Shown here piece by piece: positions 36,982 through 45,540 of a stretch of DNA of 64,000 bases. The first letter of the stretch is position 1. Every line of letters starts with the position of its first letter. The notes beneath the pieces are model-generated. The model made no database searches, was not told the DNA's origin, and worked only from the letters and a program-made list of their open reading frames with translations. The position numbers and the translations under genes are program-made. Source of the DNA: SHVO01 sp041906145 (GTDB lineage: Bacteria > Pseudomonadota > Alphaproteobacteria > Rhodospirillales > Rhodospirillaceae); the NCBI GenBank assembly GCA_041906145.1, contig JAYRJU010000001.1, forward strand, positions 124,001 through 188,000, given 5' to 3'.

Positions 36982-39900
36982 TAAGGGGCTTCCAGGGAAC
37001 GGGTGGTGAAGAAGTTGTCCTTCACATCCTGGTTGGCCTTGAAATCGTCGAAATGCAGGATCGTCTTGTGCTGGGTCTGTTCATTGACGACCTCGACATG
37101 CATCGCGTTCCACTTGCCGCGGCCAGCGTCCGTCTGGCGGATGTCGCTGAATGTAGCCGTCTTCAAAAGCGCGCCTTGCAGGTCGTAGGCTTCGCTTTTC
37201 GCGGTCATGGAATTGTCCTTGCGCACCCACACGACGCGCTTGGCGTAGCCGCTGCTGGCCTTCACGGCGTCGGTTTTGGGCGTCGCCTGAATCACGTAGC
37301 ACGGCTGTCCCTCGACTTGCTCCTCTTTCAGCAGCTCGTAGGTCCATTCCTTGACCTTGTAGCCGATCACGTCGCCGAAGGAGAAATCGGTGCCCACGAA
37401 CGCCGACTTCTTGTCGTTCGATACCAGCCGGCGGACCTTGCCGAGCGCGGGCAGGTAAATCCACATGTCGTCATCGGCGTCGGAGTGCTCAATCAAAAGC
37501 ACCGCCGTTCCCTTCACGTCCGGCGGAGACATGAAGCGGGTCACACGCATATTGTCGATGCCGTTCGCCGCCAGTTTGGTGGTGCCGGACACGTTGCGAA
37601 CACGTTTCCCGCCGTCCTTATTTATGAGCGTGAAGGTCGCTTGCGATACCGAGTCCACGACCTTATCGGCGCTGAAGTTGGCTTCCATGATTTTGGTCAG
37701 GTCAGCTTCCGCGGCCGAGACGCGCGGGCTGTGCATCATGACGCTCGACGCCAGAAGCAGCGCCGCGCCGGCGGCTACCGCCGGGCTCAGCTTAGCGCCC
37801 TGACGGCCAAAGATGAACTTCGGACGGAACGTCAGCAACAGCGCCGGGATCAGGACTAGGGCCGACAGGGCGCTGACGATCATGGCCGTGCCGATCAGGA
37901 TGCTCAGCCACTTATGAAGGTTGAAGCCGATTGAAAGCAGCAGAACCCCGTAGCCCGCCGCGACCGAGACCGCCACGAATAGGACCGCTTTGCCCGCGGT
38001 GCCGATGACATTGCGGACCGCCTGTGTTTCTTCCACGCCAGCCTCCAATTCTTCACGTACACGGAATAATAGGTAGATCGCATAGTCCGCCCCAATCCCG
38101 ACCGCCATGGCGGAGGTAAGCGAGGTCGCGACATTGAGATAGATGCCCGTCCAGCCCATCAGGCCAAAGTTGGCCAGCACCGCCACCAGCAAGGGCAACA
38201 GCACCATGAAGCCGGCCACCAGCGAACGGAACACGATCGAAGCGACCACGAATACGACGGCGGCAATCTGCAAGATATTGAGGATCTTGCCGTGCACCAT
38301 CACGTCGTTCAGCGCGACGAGCACTGATAGCACGCCAAAGCGTACTTCAACGCCTTTGGGGAAATGATCCTTCGAATAGCTCTCGATCGTCCGGATGAGT
38401 TCCTTCGTATAGGCGGTGCTGTCTTTCTTCACGAACACCAGCATGTTGGCCCTACGATAGTCATTGTCGACATATGAATCAAAATCGCCGGGTTCGCCGG
38501 ATAACGAATAAAGCAGCAAATATTGCGATATCAGGTCCTGGCTATCCGGGATCGTGTTGAAGGCCGGATCACCGTTGTGCATAGCCTCGTTCATGCGCTT
38601 GACGAAATCGGCGATGGAGATCGTTTTTCCCACGTCCGGTATTTCGGCTATACGCCGCTGCAATTCATCCAGGGGTTTCAGGATCGCGGGATCCTTAATC
38701 GCGTCCTCGCCCGCGCCCGCGACAGTCACTGTCAGAACGTACGTGCCGGCCAAGCGCTCGTTGAGCGCAATGTCATCGAGCTTGAACTGCAAGTTCGGCG
38801 CAAAATAGCTGCCGGTCGCATTATTCGTCGTAACCATGCTCATTCCGGCGACGGCCAAGAGGCTAAATACGGCGAAGCCGATGTAGACCCGCTTGCGCCC
38901 ACTGGGGCCGGTAACCCAGTCGCCGATCACGGTCGTGATCCGTTCCCAGGTTTCGGACTTACCTTCCTTTTTCTGGCCGACATCGCTCGGCGGCTTAAGG
39001 ATAGAGCGCAGGGCTGGAATAAATGTCAGCTCTAACACCAGCGTCGCCAGGATACCCACCGCGGTAAACACACCGAAAGTGCGCACGGTGCTAATGTCGA
39101 ACACCAGCAACGAAATGAAGCCGAGGGACGCGACGACGCCCGCCGCGATCATAACAGGGCCGACCTTGGCTAAAGACTCGATCACCGCCTCGTCGTTCGC
39201 CTCCCTCGGCGACAAGTCGGTCGTGGCCCGGAGCTGGCGATACTCCTCATAGTAGCGCTTGAGCATCTGCACCGCGTGCCCGGTCGCGACGGCCAGAATC
39301 AAAATCGGCGTCGTCGCATTGAACATGTCCATGGGAATGCCGGCGGCGCCCATGACTCCCAATCCGCACGCAACAGCCAGCAACGCCGTCGTCAGAGGCA
39401 GTACCATGCCCTGTACGGAGCGGAACGCAAAGTACAGCACCAGACCTAGTATCAGGATCGCGGCGGGCAGAAGAATTCCCATTCTGTCGGAATACTTTTC
39501 GATCTGTGCAAGATTCGCTGGCGGGCCGCCCACGTAAACATTCACGCTGTCGTCGCGCACCTGATCGGCGATCGCATCGATCTGGTTCTGAATGGCGCGA
39601 AATCCGACCGGGCTATCTTTGAATTCGGCAAAGATGGCGGCCGTCTTCCCGTCTTTCGCAGCGATCACATCGAGGAGCGCAGGGTTATTTTTGACCGCAT
39701 CGCGGACCTTCTGCAGTTCCTCTTCGGTTTGGGGGACGCCGGACATCATCTCTTTAACTTCCAGCCCCTCCTCCGTGCCCATCATAACCTTGGCCTTTCG
39801 CGCCGAAAGGCTAAGCACGCTGTTACGGATCACGCCGTCGGCTTTTTCAATGCCGTCAGTGACTCGTTTTACCTTTTCCAGAACCGACGTCTGGTAGATG

Positions 39901-40127
39901 TCGCCTTGTTTCGGCGAGATCCCGATGACAACGAGATGCTTTCGCCCGAAGACCGCCTCAACCTCGTTCGTCGCCACCACATAGGGGTGCGACTGCGGAA
40001 GCATCGTGTTCGGATCAATGACAATCTGTAGATTTCGGGCCTGCGAGATCGCCGCCAGGGTCACAATCAACGTCACCGCCGCGACGACGTAGCGCCAGCG
40101 GATCACCCACTTGATATAATTTTTCAT
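36981..40127 (-). CDS. MMPL/RND lipid exporter fused to a LolA-like domain
   Basis: This 1048-residue inner-membrane protein has residues 1 to about 775 forming an RND/MMPL transporter: TM1 at about 13-30, a periplasmic loop, a first helix bundle (about 215-375), a second loop, then a second bundle. After TM12 comes KLSPAVAAGAALLLASS and HSPRVSAAEA (about 776-804), which looks exactly like a bacterial signal peptide. A LolA-like domain (about 805-1048) follows, with WIYLPALGKVRRL and VVWVRKDNSMTAKSEAYD. I infer an ancestral fusion of an exporter with a secreted lipid carrier, placing the carrier in the periplasm. It starts 5 bp after the acyl-AMP ligase gene. Confidence 0.85.
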   Translation of the reverse strand: MKNYIKWVIRWRYVVAAVTLIVTLAAISQARNLQIVIDPNTMLPQSHPYVVATNEVEAVFGRKHLVVIGISPKQGDIYQTSVLEKVKRVTDGIEKADGVIRNSVLSLSARKAKVMMGTEEGLEVKEMMSGVPQTEEELQKVRDAVKNNPALLDVIAAKDGKTAAIFAEFKDSPVGFRAIQNQIDAIADQVRDDSVNVYVGGPPANLAQIEKYSDRMGILLPAAILILGLVLYFAFRSVQGMVLPLTTALLAVACGLGVMGAAGIPMDMFNATTPILILAVATGHAVQMLKRYYEEYRQLRATTDLSPREANDEAVIESLAKVGPVMIAAGVVASLGFISLLVFDISTVRTFGVFTAVGILATLVLELTFIPALRSILKPPSDVGQKKEGKSETWERITTVIGDWVTGPSGRKRVYIGFAVFSLLAVAGMSMVTTNNATGSYFAPNLQFKLDDIALNERLAGTYVLTVTVAGAGEDAIKDPAILKPLDELQRRIAEIPDVGKTISIADFVKRMNEAMHNGDPAFNTIPDSQDLISQYLLLYSLSGEPGDFDSYVDNDYRRANMLVFVKKDSTAYTKELIRTIESYSKDHFPKGVEVRFGVLSVLVALNDVMVHGKILNILQIAAVVFVVASIVFRSLVAGFMVLLPLLVAVLANFGLMGWTGIYLNVATSLTSAMAVGIGADYAIYLLFRVREELEAGVEETQAVRNVIGTAGKAVLFVAVSVAAGYGVLLLSIGFNLHKWLSILIGTAMIVSALSALVLIPALLLTFRPKFIFGRQGAKLSPAVAAGAALLLASSVMMHSPRVSAAEADLTKIMEANFSADKVVDSVSQATFTLINKDGGKRVRNVSGTTKLAANGIDNMRVTRFMSPPDVKGTAVLLIEHSDADDDMWIYLPALGKVRRLVSNDKKSAFVGTDFSFGDVIGYKVKEWTYELLKEEQVEGQPCYVIQATPKTDAVKASSGYAKRVVWVRKDNSMTAKSEAYDLQGALLKTATFSDIRQTDAGRGKWNAMHVEVVNEQTQHKTILHFDDFKANQDVKDNFFTTRSLEAP

Positions 40128-40132
40128 CGTCG

Positions 40133-43100
40133 TTACCCCACTGCAGGCGTCGGTTTCGGCAGGTACCCAAGCTTGATGAAGCCGTTGAGATACGTGTGCA
40201 CGAGTTTGTCATCCACCGGCGGGCAAACCACCGCCGTGCCATTGAGACCCTTCAGCGTATTGGTGACCTCATGCTCGGCTTCCAGGTCGCTGTAGCGCCG
40301 CTCGATTTTCTCCCGTTCCGGCTTTTCCTCGAAGAACAGGGATTGCAGCAGCTTCAGCGCATTGTTGTCGTCGGCGGCGACCAGGAGCTTTTTCCAGTCG
40401 TCGAAGGGGATCAACTCCAGCGGGTAGCCGAAGGCTTTAATGATATCCACCAACTCCGGGACCGTCTTGACGTTCTTATTGATGATATTGAATCCGTGGC
40501 CATAGGAATCGGCGCGCAGCGACAGCGCGGTGATAGCGCCGCTCACATAGTCTACCGGCGTCATGTGGATCTTCTGTTGCAGCAGCGGCACCATCCGCAT
40601 GTGGATGCAGGCCACGATGAATCGGCTGACCATGTCGGTCATCTTCCAGATGCCGGTCCCTGGGGCGCCCGTGATTTCGCCGGGACGCAGCACCGTCGCC
40701 TTGAGGCCGCGGCTTTGCGCGATCTGGACCATTTTCTCCGCGACCCACTTGGATTCCGAATACCCTAGGAAATAGCCCTCGGGGTTTTCCAACGGATCGT
40801 CTTCTTTGACGTGCCGCTCGAAGTAGCTCGGCGTGTCGTAGACGCTGAAGGTCGAGACGTGATTGAAATACTTCGGCTTATTCTCGCACGCCAAACGCAA
40901 GCACTCGACGGTGCCAAGGACGTTGGTGTCTTTCAGGTAGGCGTACGGATATACGAAATTCAGCATCGCGCCGTTGTTGTAAATGACGTCGATCGTCTTT
41001 GTCAGATGATCGTAAACGCCGCTTTCGATGCCGAGTTTCGGCTGGGTCAACTCACCCAGGACCGGCTTGAGGCGATCCGAGTAGCGGTCGTTCCAGCATT
41101 CGAACGACTTCATGTTTTCGGCGATGCGGCTCTTGGCCTGCGCCAAATCCTTCGCGCGCACGAGGCAATAGATATCGGCCTTCGTCGCCTCCATAAGATC
41201 ACGCACCAGGTGCGCGCCCACGAAACCGGTCACGCCGGTGATGAAGATATTCTTGGGGTCGAGAACGTCTCCGATGGCCGGATAGGCGCCGGGACGGATA
41301 GCCTCGTCGAGCTTGCACTCCGCCAGCAACACCTCGCGTGCGTTCCGCGTGAGCTGGAAGTCCGGATTCTTCTGCTTCGCTTCGACATAAGCCGCGATGC
41401 CTTTGATCGTGGGGTCTTCCAGGAAGTGTTTCACCGGATAAGCAAAACCGAACTGCTTCTCGAGTGCATCGGCGATCACCGGAATGGACATGGAATCCCC
41501 GCCGAGCATGAAGAAATTATCCTCGGTGCTCAGCTCGTCCTCGGTCTTGAGTGCGCTTTTGAAGATCGCGATCACGTCTTCTTCGATCTTATTCGCCGGC
41601 TTGACGATCCTGCGCGCGGCGGCCGCGCCGCTTTTTGCGGCCTTGGCGCTGAAGATGACCGGCAACTGGCCGCTTTCCCACGCCGCCTTCGACTTGTTGC
41701 CCTGGATCTTGCGGTTATCGGTACGCGGCAGGGCTCCATCGCGCAGGAAAACCACGTCATAAGGGAAGAAACCGAACAACTTCGTCGTCGCGTCGCCGAT
41801 GTCTTTCGCAAGGCGTGGATAGGGCAGCTGCGCCCCTTCCGGCACCTCGATGCACATGACCACGACCTCGCGTGAGTCCGGGGCAACGGTCGGGAACGAG
41901 AGGATCGGGAACGGCGCCAGCGCGGGAACCTGTTCTTTGACCTGTAATTCTATGTCGTGCGGATAAAGATTGTGGCCGTTGATGACGATGAGGTCTTTCC
42001 ACCGGCCCGTGATGTAAACGTCGCCGTTCTGAATGAACCCGAGATCGCCCGTTCTCAGGAAATCGCCGTCGTGCCCGGCGATACGGCCGCGGAACGTATC
42101 GGCGGTGGCCTGGTCCAGTCCCCAGTAACCCTTCGCGATGTTTCCGCCCTGCAGCCAGATTTCACCAATCTGATCGGGTGCGCATTCACGCATCGTCTCT
42201 GGATTGACAATCAGCGCCTTGAGGCCGTTTACAATCCGACCGGCGCTGACGCAGACTTTCGTCGTGTTGGCGTCGCCGCCCGGCGCGCCGGGCACAACTT
42301 TATTCTGCTTGAGGTCCGCCACGCTGACCGCCGTCGAAACCGGACGCAAACCCGCCGTGACGATGCACGTCGCTTCCGCGAGGCCGTAGCCCGGCGTGAT
42401 GGCGTCGTACTTCCAGCCGCATTTTCCGAACTTGCCGATAAAGGCGTCCAACGTGCTGACATTGATCGGCTCTGACCCATTCACGGCGTATCGCATAGAA
42501 CTCAGATCGACGCCCGCGAGCTGCGCGTCATCGACAACGCTGGCGCAGAACCGGAAAGCTGAGTCCGGCCCCATCGTCATGTCGCCTTTGAAATCGGAGA
42601 TCGCCTGGAACCAGCGGATCGGCTTTTCCAGGAACGCGACCGGCGAGATCACGACGCTGCGTGAGCCGTTATGGACATTCAGGAAGATGATCCCGAGCAG
42701 GCCAAGATTGTGAAAAAAAGGCGCCCACGCGACGCCTGCTTTTGGACGATGATCGCCGAAGTATTCGTTGAGGCTCTTGAGGTTGGCCAGAACGTTCCCG
42801 TGGCTGACCATCACCCCCTTCGGCGCGCTTGTCGAACCGGACGAGTATTGGATATAGGCCAGCGCGTCGGGTTCGATCTTCGGCTTCGACCATGCGTCCG
42901 GGTCGGCCGTGCAGGCGTCGATGTCGACGATGGAAAAGCCCTTCGCCGCTTTGACAAGCGCGCGTCCCGCCCACCTCGGCAGGCGTTTGGGCAGGATCGA
43001 ATCTTCCAATCTCTTAGCGATAGCCGCGCCGCAAAGGATGAAGCGGGGCTTGGAGGACTCGAGCACCGATCTGAACCGTTGGCGTTTGCTATCGTCGATC

Positions 43101-43399
43101 GGCGGCGGAATAATTGTGAAGGTGGCCCCGGCGAGCAACGCGGCGTAAACGGCGAAGATGTTGTCGTGGGTTTGGCTCGAGAAGACGATGACGCGGTCGC
43201 CGCGCTTGAGGCCGCTTTTCCACAGGCGCACGGCGATCGCACGCGCCTTGTCATAGACCTCCCCAAACGTGAGGTTCACCGCGGTGCGCGTGTCGCCCTC
43301 GTAGTACAGAAAGGTGTAGGCGATCTCGTCGCGAGACTTTGAAGCCCGCACCTCGAGCATATCGACGAGGTCGTTATAGGCTGTTGCCTGCATATCCAT
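40133..43399 (-). CDS. Fatty acyl-AMP ligase - ACP - thioester reductase
   Basis: This 1088-residue three-module enzyme begins with an adenylation domain (1 to about 590) with IQYSSGSTSAPKGVMVSH and the RTGDLGFIQNGDVYITGR core, in the style of fatty acyl-AMP ligases. A carrier domain follows (about 605-680, S636 in LGGDSMS). The C-terminal NAD(P)H thioester reductase has ITGVTGFVGAHLV near 720 and catalytic YSESKWVAEK near 880. It would activate a fatty acid, hold it as a thioester and release it by reduction to aldehyde or alcohol, like carboxylic acid reductases. It sits between the exporter and an unknown membrane protein in one operon. The carrier needs a PPTase, supplied at 35 kb. Confidence 0.9.
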   Translation of the reverse strand: MDMQATAYNDLVDMLEVRASKSRDEIAYTFLYYEGDTRTAVNLTFGEVYDKARAIAVRLWKSGLKRGDRVIVFSSQTHDNIFAVYAALLAGATFTIIPPPIDDSKRQRFRSVLESSKPRFILCGAAIAKRLEDSILPKRLPRWAGRALVKAAKGFSIVDIDACTADPDAWSKPKIEPDALAYIQYSSGSTSAPKGVMVSHGNVLANLKSLNEYFGDHRPKAGVAWAPFFHNLGLLGIIFLNVHNGSRSVVISPVAFLEKPIRWFQAISDFKGDMTMGPDSAFRFCASVVDDAQLAGVDLSSMRYAVNGSEPINVSTLDAFIGKFGKCGWKYDAITPGYGLAEATCIVTAGLRPVSTAVSVADLKQNKVVPGAPGGDANTTKVCVSAGRIVNGLKALIVNPETMRECAPDQIGEIWLQGGNIAKGYWGLDQATADTFRGRIAGHDGDFLRTGDLGFIQNGDVYITGRWKDLIVINGHNLYPHDIELQVKEQVPALAPFPILSFPTVAPDSREVVVMCIEVPEGAQLPYPRLAKDIGDATTKLFGFFPYDVVFLRDGALPRTDNRKIQGNKSKAAWESGQLPVIFSAKAAKSGAAAARRIVKPANKIEEDVIAIFKSALKTEDELSTEDNFFMLGGDSMSIPVIADALEKQFGFAYPVKHFLEDPTIKGIAAYVEAKQKNPDFQLTRNAREVLLAECKLDEAIRPGAYPAIGDVLDPKNIFITGVTGFVGAHLVRDLMEATKADIYCLVRAKDLAQAKSRIAENMKSFECWNDRYSDRLKPVLGELTQPKLGIESGVYDHLTKTIDVIYNNGAMLNFVYPYAYLKDTNVLGTVECLRLACENKPKYFNHVSTFSVYDTPSYFERHVKEDDPLENPEGYFLGYSESKWVAEKMVQIAQSRGLKATVLRPGEITGAPGTGIWKMTDMVSRFIVACIHMRMVPLLQQKIHMTPVDYVSGAITALSLRADSYGHGFNIINKNVKTVPELVDIIKAFGYPLELIPFDDWKKLLVAADDNNALKLLQSLFFEEKPEREKIERRYSDLEAEHEVTNTLKGLNGTAVVCPPVDDKLVHTYLNGFIKLGYLPKPTPAVG

Positions 43400-43483
43400 A
43401 TCTCGCGTTTCGGCTTTTAAAGTGAGGTATTTTCAGAATGGAACACGGCGGCGCGCATTGCGGCTGTGGCGGCGTACATCTCG

Positions 43484-45025
43484 TTAACAGGCACAGCCGA
43501 TCGTTAGCGCAGTGTCGGCGAAGTGCGGGTCGATCGCCTGTGCTTCTTCGTAAAGGATGCGGCAAATCGGATCGCTCAAGTGCTCCTTCGCCAGCAGCCG
43601 GGCGGTGCGGTACCTGATCGTGCCGAAGGAGCACATCAACAGCCCCGAATAATCCGTTTTCAGGGGAATGAGGTTCCCGTCCTTCGGATAGTACTTCGAG
43701 CCGTAATAGTGGTCGGCGGCGTGCATGGTCGTGGTGGAGATGATGGCATCGGCATGGAACAGGTCGACGTCCTTGCCGAACTTGTCCTGCAGATATTGGA
43801 TCAATCTCTTGCGGGCGTTGGTCACCATCTTGTGGTGGTCGGAGCGTTCCGCGACCAGCTTCATCACGTCGCCGCTGCTGTGGAACGGCAAACCGTTGGA
43901 ATGGTTGACCAGCAACAAGGTGGTGATGTCCTGGCGCGTCACGTCGGCGAAGAACCACGACATGAACATCGCTTGCGTGTTCATCCACTGGGTAAGGTCC
44001 GACGACTTCTTGGCTAGCGGCCAAATGTTCTCGGGGATCAGGTTCGTGCCGTTCGCCCACACGTGCGAGAAGGCGTGCGTATAAAGCGAACCTATGGCGT
44101 TCAGCAGCTGACCGAGGGTGTCGAGCTGCTGTTCGGCCGTCAGGTCCTTGCGAGTGTTCTCGGCGGCGTTGGCGCTGCCCCACACCTCGGTGATCGTCTC
44201 GCCGTCGTTGTCCCGACGCTCCATGGTGATCTTGGCGACTTCCCAGGCGTCATGGTCCAAATGCATGACGATGCGCGAATAGGCACGGGTCGTATGCTGG
44301 TCGTAGGGCAGCATCGCATTCAACAGAACGACATTGCCGTAGTTGGGGTCATCCTTATCGGCGCAGATGAAAGCGGCGGTTTGAGTGTTGATGATGCCCT
44401 TGTAGAGGACCTTGCGGTCGGCGCGCGGGCCGGTCCAGCGCTTGGACCCGAAGTAGTGCTTGATACAGCGGATAACGCCCGTGAAATAATATTCAACGCC
44501 GACGGTCGAATCCGTCATTACAAAGGGAAAGAAATCCAGACCCTTGAAGTTAATGCCGCGGCGCAAGCCTTCGTCCTGCGACCGCGCCGGATGCAGCATC
44601 CACTTCTTGAGTTTGCGGTTGAAGACGATGCCGCCGGCGTCAGGCGGGATGTTGCCGTCCCTATCGGTCGACCAGAAAAATTTCGAGAGACTGTGCGGCT
44701 CGGTCTTGAAGTGACGGCGCCACTCTCCGATGCGGAAATTCGCACCCTTCCAGATCAGGTACACGAGCACCGCGCCGAGCGCAGTCAGCACGATCGGTTT
44801 ATCGAGCCGCCAGGCGAGCGCGGCCGCATCGGTCTGCGCGTCGAACTGCGCCCCGATCACGCTTGCCGCGGCGGCGAGCCCGAGGGCGATCAACATATAC
44901 TTGGCGGTGAAGACCACCGGCTGACGCGCGATTAAGGCCGCCCGCTGATCCGAGGTGACGACGCGGAGCCAACCCAACCATGACCGATTGCCGACGGGTT
45001 CTTGTCCCGGTTCATAGTAGGCCAC
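43484..45025 (-). CDS. Unknown membrane-anchored protein of the lipid cluster
   Basis: This 513-residue protein matches no family I know. Two N-terminal helices (about residues 41-62 and 77-92) are followed by a large soluble domain. The domain is rich in histidine and aromatic residues: AFSHVWANG, NHSNGLPFHSSGD, ERSDHHKMV, TTMHAADHYYGSKYYP. These could bind metal, but this is a guess. It ends IGCAC. The GTG start at 45025 has AGAGGGG about 7 bases upstream. It is first in the operon with the acyl-AMP ligase, exporter and barrel. It could therefore be a lipid-modifying enzyme. Confidence 0.7.
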   Translation of the reverse strand: MAYYEPGQEPVGNRSWLGWLRVVTSDQRAALIARQPVVFTAKYMLIALGLAAAASVIGAQFDAQTDAAALAWRLDKPIVLTALGAVLVYLIWKGANFRIGEWRRHFKTEPHSLSKFFWSTDRDGNIPPDAGGIVFNRKLKKWMLHPARSQDEGLRRGINFKGLDFFPFVMTDSTVGVEYYFTGVIRCIKHYFGSKRWTGPRADRKVLYKGIINTQTAAFICADKDDPNYGNVVLLNAMLPYDQHTTRAYSRIVMHLDHDAWEVAKITMERRDNDGETITEVWGSANAAENTRKDLTAEQQLDTLGQLLNAIGSLYTHAFSHVWANGTNLIPENIWPLAKKSSDLTQWMNTQAMFMSWFFADVTRQDITTLLLVNHSNGLPFHSSGDVMKLVAERSDHHKMVTNARKRLIQYLQDKFGKDVDLFHADAIISTTTMHAADHYYGSKYYPKDGNLIPLKTDYSGLLMCSFGTIRYRTARLLAKEHLSDPICRILYEEAQAIDPHFADTALTIGCAC

Positions 45026-45487
45026 TGACGATCCCCTCTAAAGCGATGGGCTCTGACCGCCCATGCGACAAATATTTCGACCTTCCCGTTGGGAGGTCAG
45101 TGCCGGCAGGCCCAATTGACGATGAACATGGCCCCTGTCGCGGACCTTGTTTGAAAGCTTGCGCTCGCACTCAGGAGGCGCGGACAGCACGCCTTCCCAG
45201 CCCCGCGAAACGGCACGCTCAACGACCCCGCCATCGGACCAGTTCTTCGTTCGCGGTGGTGCGATATCCAGAACTCGCCTATTGCGAGCGGAACAGAATT
45301 TACAGTGGCATTCAAGCGAAAAACTAGTTCGCCGGGAGCGGTGTGCGGCTCGTAACGGCGTCACTAAAAGCCGCGCGGCGGTCACCCGCGAATTTCTCGA
45401 ATCATCCACGTGCGGACAGAGCGATAGTTGTATTGAGGTTCGATATGCGCCTAGCCCGGGCGGCGCCATCGGATACGAAGGCCATAA
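45026..45487. other. Gene-free stretch upstream of the lipid export operon
   Basis: There is no convincing coding sequence on either strand; open frames here lack ribosome-binding sites and family patterns. It must hold the promoter of the minus-strand operon starting at 45025. An imperfect inverted repeat, GACCTTCCC (45079-45087) with GGGAGGTC (45091-45098), lies 54 bp before that start. Confidence 0.5.
45079..45098. promoter_or_regulatory. Inverted repeat before the lipid export operon
   Basis: GACCT and CCC pair with GGGAGGTC across a GTT loop, with one unpaired T in the left arm. The position in the likely leader suggests an operator or leader hairpin. The evidence is only the symmetry and location. 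Confidence 0.3.
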
Positions 45488-45522
45488 ATAAAAAGGGCGC
45501 CCGATGAAAGGCGCCCTTTTCG
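45488..45522 (-). terminator. Terminator after phoX
   Basis: On the minus strand AAAAGGGCGCC and GGCGCCCTTTTT form a strong GC stem (arms 45491-45501 and 45510-45520) with a T run. It is 20 bp after the phoX stop. The symmetry would also let it stop plus-strand transcripts. Confidence 0.8.
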
Positions 45523-45540
45523 CGGTCATGCGGCCTTCGC

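Noticed and set aside
45147..45491. 114-codon plus-strand open frame upstream of the lipid export operon
   Set aside because: There is no ribosome-binding site and no family pattern, and it runs into the phoX terminator hairpin.
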